Source: Priapulus caudatus
Taxonomy: Eukaryota > Priapulida > Priapulimorpha > Priapulimorphida > Priapulidae
DNA length: 29,538 nt
Direction: 5' to 3'
NCBI RefSeq assembly: GCF_000485595.1
Contig: NW_014579079.1
Location: 22,431-51,968 of the forward strand
Below the pieces are notes generated by a model. The model did not search any database. It saw nothing but the letters and a program-made list of their open reading frames with translations, and was not told where the DNA came from. Shown piece by piece: positions 1 to 9,889 of the stretch (positions are counted from its first letter, which is position 1; each line of letters opens with the position of its first letter). A program made the translations under genes and the position numbers.

Positions 1-66
<66 letters not shown>
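1..66. repeat. (CA)n microsatellite
   Basis: An uninterrupted CA dinucleotide run of about 33 units starts at the window edge, so its true length is unknown. Similar CA/GT arrays recur at 17232, 18095, 26532, 27353 and 29447, so such repeats are common in this genome. Confidence 0.97.
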
Positions 67-70
<4 letters not shown>

Positions 71-760
71 TATAACTCTCTGTCGTCGCCCACTCTAACC
101 GTAGCGACATCGCGCGTCGTCGCGCCAGATTCTCGCTAATCCTCACCGAGCGTACAGCAGCGCCGCCGCATCCATCCTCCTCTTCTCCTCGGCTGCCACG
201 AGGGCGCGCAGCCTCGCCGCATGTGCTGCGCTCTGTGGGATCCTCGCCGCTCGCTCCCTGCGGTCCTGAAGGGTGGCGCTACGCGAACGTGTGGCGAGTA
301 GCGCCCTGCAACGAGCGAATAGTCGCATTCGTTTATTCATTCATTTGTAATGAAGCAGAAATTATTAGAGCGGAAATTAATATTGAAATGTAGGAATAGG
401 GAGCATGGGCGATAGTGGCACGAGTATTCGATTATAGAAGCGTCCAACAGCACATTGAAAAATTAACATCGCAACGCTTAAAAGATTGGTAATTATGCCA
501 ACGGCAGATGTGCAAATAGTACTGGGCCACGGAAGGCATTAGATATACATTAGATATAGATTAGAGGTACATTTGATACGGAAGGCGAGCACGCAGTAGT
601 CTGGGCTAAGATAAGTAGCCACGAAGCAACGCATGCAGAATAAAAGTAACCAGGGACATTTTGGCAGCCAGCCAAAGGCCAAAGGGTTGGGTTTGGACAC
701 AGTCCAAACTGACGTAAGATAGACCCGGTGGTCACTCGTCATAGGAATGTCCGACGCCGA
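67..760. other. Unassigned intergenic DNA
   Basis: Positions 67-320 are GC-rich and 340-600 are AT-rich. Short open frames occur on the minus strand (143-340, 539-832), but none has a recognisable domain. The one overlapping 539-832 runs across the putative promoter described next. I see no gene, RNA or transposon ends here. Confidence 0.5.
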
Positions 761-1150
761 ACCAATAGGGGCGATGGCCGAAGCGGACGGCGAGGCGAGA
801 AGGGACGCGCCCGACGGTAAGGGCACGCCCAAGGGTATAAAAGGAGACGCGGAGAGAGAACATGGCCGGTTATGACGACATAGTGGTGTGCGAAATAAAA
901 CAACGTTTTCCCTGTGACAATCCGACTGTTCGCTTTATAACTGACTTCAACTTGTTCAACGCTACACATTCACGCATACGTCCATTCATCTATAGATTGA
1001 TTTATGCATTCACCATAGTAGAAATATGTCTTCTTGTGTTACATACAGTTTGTGTAATTATTCTTGGTAGCTATCTGATTTGTTGAATTTTGAAATGATT
1101 GTTATACGTGGATATGTATACCTGGATATTTACTTTAATAAATAAAGAAA
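761..1150 (+). promoter_or_regulatory. CCAAT/TATA unit with downstream poly(A) signals (solo LTR or small gene?)
   Basis: A CCAAT motif lies at 762-766, a strong TATA box (TATAAAAGG) at 836-844, and two overlapping AATAAA signals at 1137-1146, all on the plus strand in the right order and spacing for a compact transcription unit. Between them is a 74-codon frame (862-1086) whose last third is a hydrophobic stretch that could span a membrane. Its only ATG is 26 bp from the TATA box, about where transcription would start, so translation from it is doubtful. An LTR (U3 with TATA, R with poly(A) signal) would give the same pattern, but I could not define TG/CA ends or find a partner LTR in the window. 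The motifs are seen directly; their function is inferred. Confidence 0.35.
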
Positions 1151-1180
1151 TGAACATGAATTCAACAAAAATAAATAAAA

Positions 1181-3400
1181 ACGTAGTGTGCAGCGTACAT
1201 ACCTTTCATCGTGGATCGAGGAGCAGTTGCTGGTACAGCGCGCGTTCGTCAGTCGTACGGGGACACTTCCAACGTTCCGGTTTTCCCACTGACGCAAAGT
1301 AGGAAGGTAGATCTCGCTGCCGACATACGAAAACAAAATTAAATATAAAAAGGAGAAGATATTAGATAAACTAGAATTAAATCGAATTGCTACAGAATAT
1401 GTGCAACGTTTTAGTCTAAACTCATTTTGTCTGTTTCTTCGTGAAACGTGCTCTTCTACCTAATTATAGGGGCAACTTTTCGCGTTATTTATAGCCTCGA
1501 AAATACCGCTTGTGATTTTATTACTAGTATGTATTATAGGTATTTTTTTATATAAACATACGCATTTATTAATATGTCATAGAATAACATAAGTATTATT
1601 ATTTATGAAATATTGTATATGAGCGCCATGAAAAATTAACGTTCTCGTTTTTTGCATGTGAGCAGAGCGTTTCGCTTTTTAATTAAGCNGCTGCGTATTT
1701 GGGTGGGCGAATTGCAGTAGTGCCGCGCAGTGGTTTGGGTGGACGTTGCCCTGCCACCATCTTTTGCATAACGGCCGACGCTGATCTGCATATTATCATA
1801 TCTATATGCTGGAAACAGTGGCGTGGGCGCGCGAAAAGTTGAGTTGGATTGACCAATATTCTTCTATAAGCAGAGTGTCCACCGATGCAAGTTCTTATGC
1901 GCGCAGAGATACTTATTGTGGGTGCGGTCCATTGCACGCATCAGGTTGCAGTGATCCACCGTTCTGCTCAGATTTTACCGTCGCTGATATGCTGCTTATG
2001 ACAGCAGCGAGCTGTGTGAAAGTGACGAGAGTCATCAGCCTTTATCACGATCTGCACGCTGGTGGCGTCTATTCATGCGGCATGGCGCACGGGAGATTAC
2101 CACGTGTATGGTGAGTGTCTGTGTATGATGTGTTTGTGCGTGCGTGAACGCAATGCGTCGTGGCGCGCGCAGGTGTGCTGGCGTCTCCAAGTAGTCGGTT
2201 TTTCTCTGTGGTGGCGGTAGAAGTCTCTGATTGAATCTCAAGATTTGATTTTGATCTTTGCTGATCGTCTTCTGCGACGCTCGCCACCGGTCCATCGCTG
2301 CTCCTCTCACAATACCGCGCCCCCTCCACTTGTGCCGTCCAGCTCTCCAAATAACATCTCAACACACGACATGTTTTACATGTACGGACTTCCAGGCCGG
2401 TAAGCAAGTCCTTCCGTAGCCGGTGCGGTACTATGAACAGAAGAATATTATGACTCTGTTAAGAGGACGCGATTAAACTAAAGGCGGCGTCGAGCCCCGC
2501 GACTTTTGTTTGGACTTTAATTTTTCTTTCTCTGGTCTTAGACTGCTAGAGACTGGTTGAAAAATATACGTTTCTTCATATATTACTGGTGGTACATAGA
2601 ACAAGTCTATAAGGGCCCTGCATTCTTTTGTTTACACTACTCAGGCTATGCTTGCCGCTTGCCAACAATTCTTCAAGCATCACGTAGTACATCTTGTCGT
2701 CTTGGGTAGCAATGTTCCGAGCTCCATAATTTTCTTTTGACCGGTCAGACGGAAATATATGATTATGGCCGTTTTAAGGCGGTGGCGGAAAGCGTAACAG
2801 CCGGATGCACCAAGTTTTCTTCAGTCTGTTAGCTGCAGCGACTGGACGGTGCTCGAGCATGCGCAATATCGTAACGAGAAAGATCATGTTTTTGTGTAAA
2901 TTATGCAATTTTAATGAAGAGAAGGTATTTCGAAGCATAGATCCATATGGAAGCATTTGCATTAGTACATACCTCTCTTAAAGAAATAGGTAAAAGACAG
3001 ATTTGCATGGTAAGGTGTCCTACTGCATATCCAGTCAGTACAGCAATCTGACGCAACGGTTTAGTGGTGTTAGCATGCGGCGATTATTATATTGCAGAAA
3101 GGTGAATGTTTGTTGTGATTAATATGCATTTTAGATATGGGTTATGGGTATCGCTCACACTAGATTTCTGGGTAATAAGATTTATTGATCAGGTAGACCT
3201 GTGTGTTATAATTAGGGAGGGCGACCCAGCGCTGTCGGGGGGCAAATTGCATCCTTTGGGGGTCAGCACCTCCAGGTCTATGATGACGTCACGAGCAAGT
3301 ATGGCTACCAATCTAATAGCCGGCAATGCAACAGCTTTGCAGCCCCATGCGCATCAGCGTAACATTATACGCCTAGCATATGCCTAACATTATAGCCTAC
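1181..3400. other. Unassigned intergenic DNA
   Basis: No recognisable gene or element. There is one ambiguous base at 1689. A 102-codon plus-strand frame (1806-2114) ends beside a donor-like GTGAGT, and a pyrimidine tract ending in AG lies at about 2520-2540. Joining those two sites gives an immediate stop, so I do not call exons. The short word CCTAACATTATA occurs near 3370 and again near 3776, around the (TA)n array. Confidence 0.45.
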
Positions 3401-3401
3401 C

Positions 3402-3425
3402 ATATATATATATATATATATATAG

Positions 3426-3461
<36 letters not shown>

Positions 3462-3495
3462 GCTACTATATGCTATATAAATATATTACTATATG
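3402..3495. repeat. (TA)n microsatellite with AT-rich tail
   Basis: An almost pure TA dinucleotide run from 3402 to about 3462 with small interruptions, grading into irregular AT-rich sequence. It could extrude as a cruciform and is a likely place for assembly length errors. Confidence 0.95.
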
Positions 3496-4780
3496 AAAGC
3501 ATTGATGTTACATAATGTTTATTTTTGGACTCATGGTTAATCATTATCGTGACTCCACTCACCTCACCATCAACACACACACACAACACACGGCGCATAC
3601 ACTAACGCACGTCTGACAGGCACAACGAAAGCTCCAGCTAAGAGCTATCGCATCAACCTGCAAAGCAATGTGCTCCATAAATTACACTTGCTAGGTAAAT
3701 TCACTAGGTCATGCCACATCGCATATCCCCGTAGAGATGTCTATTATGTACACCGCGCTCGAGAGCACTACAGCGCCTAACATTATACACAGACAGACCA
3801 GTTGCCCCCTACATATATGATCAATTAATATGGAATCAATATTGAGAAATAACTGATGTCTGGAGGGACTAAATCTAACTTGAATTTTTTGTTACTCAGG
3901 AACCTACACCAGGCAGCAATTGTCGCATATTCTTTATACTTTGGAGTCTTACCAGCTCTATGCACTATTTGACAGGCATTGGGAGGTTTTGACTAGTAGG
4001 TGAGTTTGATGATTTTCTCGATCGAACTCATAGTTGAGCGATTAACTAACTTAACTGTGTACTCTAATCTGGCCTTAGGAGAATGTGCTCGGCATTCAGT
4101 AAACGCTCCAACTTATTATATGTAGGCTCCTTGATAACCAATATTTTTAGAGCTAATGACTATGGCTCATTAAAATTAACTTTATTTAGTGTACATTATT
4201 TCTTGGTCTAAACTCACTTAAAAGTATTTAAAATTACGGCGCTGGCAAGAGCTGTAGTATTATTTTCGAGTGAGCTCATCACTGTAAGTCGATGTCATAT
4301 TCAAAAATGAACGTTCTCTATGCATAGTGGGACCAAGCATGTAATTAATCCAATGGATGTTTAAATAGTTTTCTGCGACGTCATCGTATAATGCAATCTA
4401 TGTGTCAGTATATTGCGGTACTATCGTCTTGGAGATGTGCTCCGTCGAACGCTCAAAACATGTGCTCCAACAAATGGTCACAACTAGTGGCGAGAGTCAC
4501 ATATGTAACTTTTTTTGTTTTCGTTCGCATGGACAATATAATATTTATTTCTTTCATGCTGTCAGCATTGTGTAGATTATCACATTCAATATAGCGGATA
4601 GGGTCGAGGGATGGAGACCGCTCAAAGACTAAGCTCCTAGTCAGAGACCAAAGTCACAATTGAGATGTTAGCATGTCACATATATTGTAAATTTCTGGAC
4701 GTCATGTTATCATTATGTGTCAGTATAATGTGTACATGCCTTTAAAAATGAGTTATTGAACTTTTGAGTTAGAGAGAGTG
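3496..4780. other. Unassigned AT-rich intergenic DNA
   Basis: A short CA-rich patch lies near 3570-3590. The only open frame on the plus strand above 60 codons (4391-4594) has no recognisable motif. I see no transposon ends, RNA gene or tandem repeat here. Confidence 0.45.
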
Positions 4781-4784
4781 TGTA

Positions 4785-5260
4785 GTCTGAGCGACGCTCG
4801 AGAGCACGGTCAAAAAGGCATGACGAGAGGAGTAGTGTGATTTTGTTGGGGAAGGAGGATCGGAGAAGGAAGAGAAGGCACATGAAGAGAAGGAGGATGA
4901 CGTGAGAATTAGGAGGCTGTGCTGGAATGAGGAAAAGGAAGAAGAGGAAAGGAGGAAGGAGGGGGGGTAAGCGCTATGTGATTGATGAGTAGGGCACGAT
5001 GGACGGAGTAGGTGTCGTGCAGCGTGGCGTGCGTGCGTGTGTGTGGCGTGCGCGGAGAGGCAAAGGAAGGGTAAGATGGGGCTCGTAGATTTCGATAGTG
5101 TTGTAGGAAGTGGGAGGGATGATGATATGATAGATTTATATGAAATGCGAGAGAGAGAAGGTCCGAAGGGAAAGAGTGTGAAAGGTTATGCGCAATAGAG
5201 TGGACGGATGAAAGGAATAGCTACGGAAGAGCGAGATTCACGAGAAGCAAGAGACAGATA
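4785..5260 (+). repeat. Purine-rich (GA-biased) tract
   Basis: The plus strand is strongly enriched in G and A (AGAGAGAG, GGAGGAGG, GAAGGA motifs), with a GT/GCGTGC-rich interruption near 5020-5060. It is less regular than the block at 5505-5935, and no clear unit length is visible. Polypurine tracts of this kind can be decayed simple repeats. I see no protein here. Confidence 0.6.
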
Positions 5261-5504
5261 ATCGTGATAAGATCAAATTTCTATTAGAGCACGTACGGCA
5301 CCTAGCACTAGCTATTATAAAAATCATAGCTGCCTTTGATAGCTGAGAGAGTGATGCACAGATCTGCGTCAGTATCAAAAAAAATGGCTATTTTTGTCAC
5401 AGATTAATACTATCCACAATTGAACAGTGTTGCAGTGCGACCGATGTAACAACATACCTATATTGATTTGCGTATATGACTTAGATAAGAGTCTCAAAAA
5501 ATGA

Positions 5505-5935
5505 ACCTGAAGCGTGGGACGGTACGAGAAGGAGGAGGGAGAGGAGTAGGAATAGAGAAGAAATCGAGAAAGGGGAAGAACAGAGGGGGAGCGAGTAAGG
5601 ATGACCGAGAGGGAGAGGAGGAGGAGCAGCAGCAGCAGGACCGAAGAGAAGCATAGATGAGAAGGATATGGGATGACTAAGGAGGAAGAGTCAAGGAGGG
5701 AGGGAGGGGGAGAGGAGGCAGCAGCAGCAGCAGGATCAGGATGAGATGGATAGGGAGGATAAGGAGGAAGAGTCAAGGAGGGAGGGGGAGGAGGAGGAGC
5801 AGCAGCAGGAGCAGGATGAGAAGGATAGGGAGGATAAGGAGGAAGAGTCAATGAGAGGGAGGGGGGGAGGAGCAGCAGCAGCAGGAGCAGGAGGAGAAGG
5901 AAGGAAAGATAAGGAAGAGGATGAGGAGGAGGAGA
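5505..5935 (+). repeat. GA-rich minisatellite, about four diverged 75-85 bp units
   Basis: Imperfect units begin near 5597, 5659, 5746 and 5820. Each carries, in order, a GGATAAGGAGGAAGAGTCAA-like segment, a G-rich patch, a (GCA)3-5 run and CAGGATGAGAAGG. The low complexity opens long frames on both strands: Glu/Arg/Lys-rich on plus (5746-6066) and Pro/Leu/Ser-rich on minus (5375-6076). Frames open on both strands of a simple repeat are expected by composition, so I do not call either a gene. The regular (GCA)n blocks could vary in length between individuals. Confidence 0.8.
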
Positions 5936-6069
5936 GAGACGAGGAGAAGCGTGAAGATAAGCAGGGAGAGAATGATGTAGGGAAACTGGAAAACGCGGAG
6001 CTGTATCGGCTGACTTGTATCTTCGCACGTATTCAGTATCTGCCAAAGCAAATGCAATTCTGCTGATAT

Positions 6070-7050
6070 CATACATTTAAATGTGAGGAGAAGTAGGAAT
6101 CATTTGATGAAATTTGTACAGCGAATGGATTCCCGTGGACAGCCGGGCTTTGGTTTGACACACATAGTTAGAAACATGAGCACTGGTTTGATACGACACC
6201 TTCTGCCTCCTAGCGGGAATCACAGGAACCTGTGACGGATAAGCAACACCTTGTGGCGAAAATTGACCGGTTGTCCTGATGCCCGATACTTGATTGGCTA
6301 AACAGGCTGCATTTTATGTTAAAATTAAATCAATCGGGTTTTTCTTGTAGCTAATAAGATTTTATTGTAAACAACGTAGCCAGTAATCTATCTTTATTAG
6401 CAAATAGTATTTTATTGCGTCTCTTACACGTAGAATCAGGAAGCAGCGAGTCCCTCGAAATGTGACCAATACCAACCAGCCTATTGTATGTGTCGAATGA
6501 TACCCTACCCGTACTTTGTAGGGAATACCTTTCTCCCCCGGCGTAATATAATAATATAATAATATAGGGAAATGATTATAAACGCCTTTGTGGCAGTGAC
6601 GTCATAAGACGTGATCACCGTGCCTCATCTAGCGCCGGGGGAAAGTGACACCCGTTTTTGGTTGGTTGTTGTATCAGTTCCTTCAGGTCTGCTTGCATTG
6701 GGACCGCATCTACTGCATACACCAATTTCTGCTAACTCGAGGTTGAGCGTCAAACCGCGTAGTAGTGTGTAAAAGCACGTGTCTGATACAATTAAATTTA
6801 ATACAGCTCCGCGGCATAGACCGGCTCCCCCTATCCACCACCGGCATACACCACCGGCGGCATTTGTCAACAAATATGTGGAAAATCCAACCCAGCTCTA
6901 CTCTCGTAAACTTCACAACACACGGCATCTATAAAATTCGCGACATCTATGAATAATTAACAATTAATATGACTAATTAAAGTGATATGGAGGGAGCGTG
7001 TGCATTCACCCACGACTGGAATCGTGTGATATGCTATACGTGCTCCTGTA
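6070..7050. other. Unassigned intergenic DNA
   Basis: A short ATAATAT tandem run lies at about 6545-6566. A CRE-like TGACGTCA palindrome follows at 6597-6604. Short frames on both strands (6625-6956) overlap one another and show no domain. No gene or mobile element is supported. Confidence 0.45.
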
Positions 7051-7052
7051 TT

Positions 7053-7858
7053 TGTATGACATAATAAATGAACACGTCGGTGTTAGAAATTATCCGTTAT
7101 TTCAATGTTAACTATCTGTAAATGCTTACAAGCATATATTTTGAAACAAAAAAAAACATCAACCGGTAACTATGGCACGAGTTTTCTCTTTGAGTTACAG
7201 CTAACCCATATAAATTCGATTTGCTCGTTTTTCGCATCTCTCTATCTCAATTATTTGCGCCCTCTGTCAATACAATTTTCATCCCAACTCACGTCCTCGT
7301 TTTATTGCTGTATACCCTGCTACTTCCCTCTGTATCCTTCATACTCGATACAAACATCAAATTAACAAATAATCAGTGTATACGTTGTTTTATTAGATCA
7401 GTGTTCAAACATATAAGGTTATTCACAAATGGTATTAGTGACATTTTAGACACAAGTTAATGATTGAATTAGTATGACATATATGAATAAATACGCCTGT
7501 GTTCGAAATTATTATAAACCGTTATTTAAATGTTAATTATGTGTAAATGTCTACATACATATATTTTGATATGAATAAAACATCAACATTTTGCGCATTT
7601 CTCGCATCTCGCTATCTCATTTGCTCTGCCTCTCTCCTTCCTCACCCACTCTGTCAGTAGTATTATCATTCCAAAACACGTCCTCGTTTTTATTGTTCGA
7701 ATCCTCCCTACTTCCCTCTATATCCGTCATATATCATACTCGATGACAAACATCAAAATTGCAAGTAATAATACAGGCTATACGTTGTTTTATTAGAAAA
7801 TTGTTCAAACATATGGTTATACACAAATGGTATTAGTTAGATTTTAGACAAAAGTTAC
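7053..7858. repeat. Diverged 420-bp direct tandem duplication
   Basis: Unit 1 (about 7053-7472) and unit 2 (about 7473-7858) share the same ordered landmarks: ATGACATA..AATAAA, TGTAAATG..TACA.GCATATATTTTGA, TCGCATCTC.CTATCTCA, CACGTCCTCGTTTT, CTACTTCCCTCT, TATACGTTGTTTTATTAGA and CACAAATGGTATTAG. They differ by many substitutions and indels, so the duplication is old, unlike the near-identical A/B/C blocks. It lies about 400 bp beyond the stop of the minus-strand zinc-finger gene and could be part of its 3' UTR or an intergenic repeat. The open frames within it (7105-7365, 7221-7460) have no recognisable domain. Confidence 0.8.
7689..7694 (-). terminator. Candidate poly(A) signal for the zinc-finger gene
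   Basis: TTTATT on the plus strand gives AATAAA on the minus strand, about 570 bp downstream of the zinc-finger stop codon. Further AATAAA-like hexamers occur in the same AT-rich repeat, so this is one of several candidates. Without transcript data the choice is a guess. Confidence 0.2.
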
Positions 7859-8161
7859 ACATTTGTTTAATGCTCACACATTGGGCTCTCATTAAAAACA
7901 CAATCATGTCACTGTAACTTAGCGGTTTCAGAGCTTTCACAAGCAATTCGTAGTTCAGATTCCACTCTGGCAGAAGCTGTAGCAGTCGAGTTGTATTTGT
8001 TGGGATTCCACACTGCCCCAGATCGATGTGTGCGGTGCGCTCGCGTGTTCACAGAGCCAAGCTGCTCTTACATGTGGGTCTGAAGGTTTAAGATGTACTT
8101 TCTGATTAAATCTCATGTGCGATCATTGGGTGTCTTCAGAGCAAAAGCGTAACTTTTAATG

Positions 8162-8260
8162 TTACATTTGAATGATTGTTTCCTTCGTGTGCGTTCTCAT
8201 TTGTCTCTTCACATGATTCAGACATGCAAAGGCAGCGTCACACAGATCGCACTTATATGG
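8162..8260 (-). pseudogene. Decayed 20th C2H2 finger beyond the stop codon
   Basis: Directly after the TAA at 8261-8263, the same frame continues for 32 codons to the next stop (TAA at 8162-8164). The first 24 of these are clearly a C2H2 finger in register with the array: PYKC, DLCDAAF, then a helix region NHVKRQMRTH. Both cysteines and the last histidine remain, but the first zinc-binding histidine is Gln (CAA instead of CAC/CAT). The tail KETIIQM is not finger sequence and looks like the original C-terminus. Its closest partner is finger 15, which shares the CDLCDAAFACLN core. The likely history is nonsense mutation plus relaxed constraint, leaving this finger untranslated unless the stop is read through. 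Confidence 0.8.
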
Positions 8261-9889
8261 TTACTCGCCCGTGTGAGTTCTCATATGTGTCTTCATATTA
8301 CCCGACTGTGAGAAGGTAGCATCACACAGATCGCACTTATATGGTTTCTCTCCCGTGTGAGTTCTCATGTGTGTCTTCATATTACCCAAATGTGAGAAGG
8401 TAGCATCACACAGATCGCACTTATATGGTTTCTCTCCCGTGTGAGTTCTCATGTGTTTCTTCACACTACTCCGACATGAGAAGGCAGCATCACACAGATC
8501 GCACTTATACGGTTTCTCGCCCGTGTGCGTTCTCATGTGTGTCTTCACATTACTCAGAGTGGAGAATGCGGCTTCACACAGCTCGCACTTATACGGTTTC
8601 TCTCGAGTGTGAGTTCTCATGTGTATCTTCACATAATTCAGACAGGCGAAGGCAGCATCACACAGATCGCACTTATATGATTTCTCTCCCGTGTGAGTTC
8701 TCATGTGTCTCTTCATATTACCCGACTGTGAAAAGGTGGCTTCACACAGATCGCACTTAAACGGTTTCTCTCTTGTATGAGTTCTCATGTGTGTCTTCAC
8801 ATCACTCGTACATGAGAAGGTAGCATCACACAGATCGCACTTATATGGTTTCTCGCCCGTGTGAGTTCTTATGTGTGTCCTCATATTACCCGAATGTGAG
8901 AAGGAGGCTTCACACAGATCGCACTTATACGGTTTTTCTCCCGTGTGCGTTCTCATGTGTTTCTTTACATCAGTCGCACTTGAGAAGGTAGCATCACACA
9001 GATTGCACTTATACGGTTTCTCTCCCGTGTGAATTCTCATGTGTATCTTCGCATCACCTGTTTGCGAGAAGGTAGCATCACACAGATTGCACTTATATGG
9101 TTTCTCTCCCGTGTGTGTTCTCATGTGTATCTTCAGATGACTCGTATTTGAGAAGGTAGCATCACACAGCTCGCACTTACATGGTTTCTCTCCAGTGTGA
9201 GTTCGCATGTGTATCTTCAAATGACCTGATTGTGTGAAGGTAGCATCACATAGATCGCACTTAAACGGTTTCTCTCTTGTATGAGTTCTCATGTGTGTCT
9301 TTAGACTACTTGACCTTGAGAAGGCAGCATCACACCGATCACACTTATACGGTTTTTCTCCCGTGTGAATTCTGATGTGCATCTTCACATGACTCGTATT
9401 TGAGAAGGTAGCATCACACAGATCGCACTTATATGGTTTTTCCCCCGTGTGAGTTCTCATATGTTTCTTCATATTACCCAGAGTGGAGGATGTGGCATCA
9501 CACACCTCACACTTATACGGTTTCTCTCCAGTGTGTGTTCTCATGTGTATCTTCACATCACCTGATCGTGAGAAGGTAGCATCACACACCTCGCACTTAT
9601 ACGGTTTCTCTCCAGTGTGTGTTCTCATGTGTATCTTCACATGACTCGTATTGGAGAAGGTAGCATCACACAGCTCGCACTTATATGGTTTTTCTCCCGT
9701 GTGAGTTCTCATGTGTGTCTTCATATTACCCAGAGTAGAGGATGCGGCATCACACACCTCGCACTTATACGGTTTCTCTCCAGTGTGAGTTCTCATGTGT
9801 ATCTTCACACTACTCAGATTGGAGAAGACAGTATCACACAGTTCGCACTCATATGGTTTTCCCCGGGAATTAATTCTCACGTATTCCAT
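8261..9889 (-). CDS. Tandem C2H2 zinc-finger protein, 19 fingers
   Basis: A 542-residue protein made almost entirely of 19 C2H2 fingers at a strict 28-residue period, from about residue 13 to the C-terminus. Each follows C-x2-C-x12-H-x3-H, mostly joined by TGEKPYKC linkers, with TREKP before fingers 8, 14 and 16 and TGEKS before finger 15. Tandem arrays like this typically bind DNA in the nucleus and act as transcription regulators; targets cannot be read here. Fingers 2 and 5 have Ser in place of the conserved core Phe, and finger 9 has Cys for the usual Tyr before the first zinc Cys. No KRAB, BTB, SCAN or ZAD domain is encoded in this frame. The ATG at 9887-9889 has a good context (A at -3, G at +4), and a TGA lies three codons upstream in frame. 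An upstream exon spliced near here cannot be excluded. The frame ends on TAA inside a linker, ahead of a decayed 20th finger. Confidence 0.92.
   Translation of the reverse strand: MEYVRINSRGKPYECELCDTVFSNLSSVKIHMRTHTGEKPYKCEVCDAASSTLGNMKTHMRTHTGEKPYKCELCDATFSNTSHVKIHMRTHTGEKPYKCEVCDATFSRSGDVKIHMRTHTGEKPYKCEVCDATSSTLGNMKKHMRTHTGEKPYKCDLCDATFSNTSHVKMHIRIHTGEKPYKCDRCDAAFSRSSSLKTHMRTHTREKPFKCDLCDATFTQSGHLKIHMRTHTGEKPCKCELCDATFSNTSHLKIHMRTHTGEKPYKCNLCDATFSQTGDAKIHMRIHTGEKPYKCNLCDATFSSATDVKKHMRTHTGEKPYKCDLCEASFSHSGNMRTHIRTHTGEKPYKCDLCDATFSCTSDVKTHMRTHTREKPFKCDLCEATFSQSGNMKRHMRTHTGEKSYKCDLCDAAFACLNYVKIHMRTHTREKPYKCELCEAAFSTLSNVKTHMRTHTGEKPYKCDLCDAAFSCRSSVKKHMRTHTGEKPYKCDLCDATFSHLGNMKTHMRTHTGEKPYKCDLCDATFSQSGNMKTHMRTHTGE

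Noticed and set aside
1806-2540. Possible exon 1806-2109 with a GTGAGT donor and an acceptor near 2541
   Set aside because: Joining them produces a stop immediately at the junction, and the encoded sequence matches no family I know. The donor match alone is common by chance.
5375-6076. A 233-codon Pro/Leu/Ser-rich minus-strand frame and a 106-codon Glu/Arg-rich plus-strand frame
   Set aside because: Both lie on opposite strands of the same GA-rich minisatellite, and composition alone keeps them open. No domain on either side.
8425-8760. Plus-strand frames of 100-110 codons opposite the zinc-finger gene (also 9617-9931)
   Set aside because: Antisense shadows of the 84-bp repeated finger units; their repeats follow the finger period exactly.
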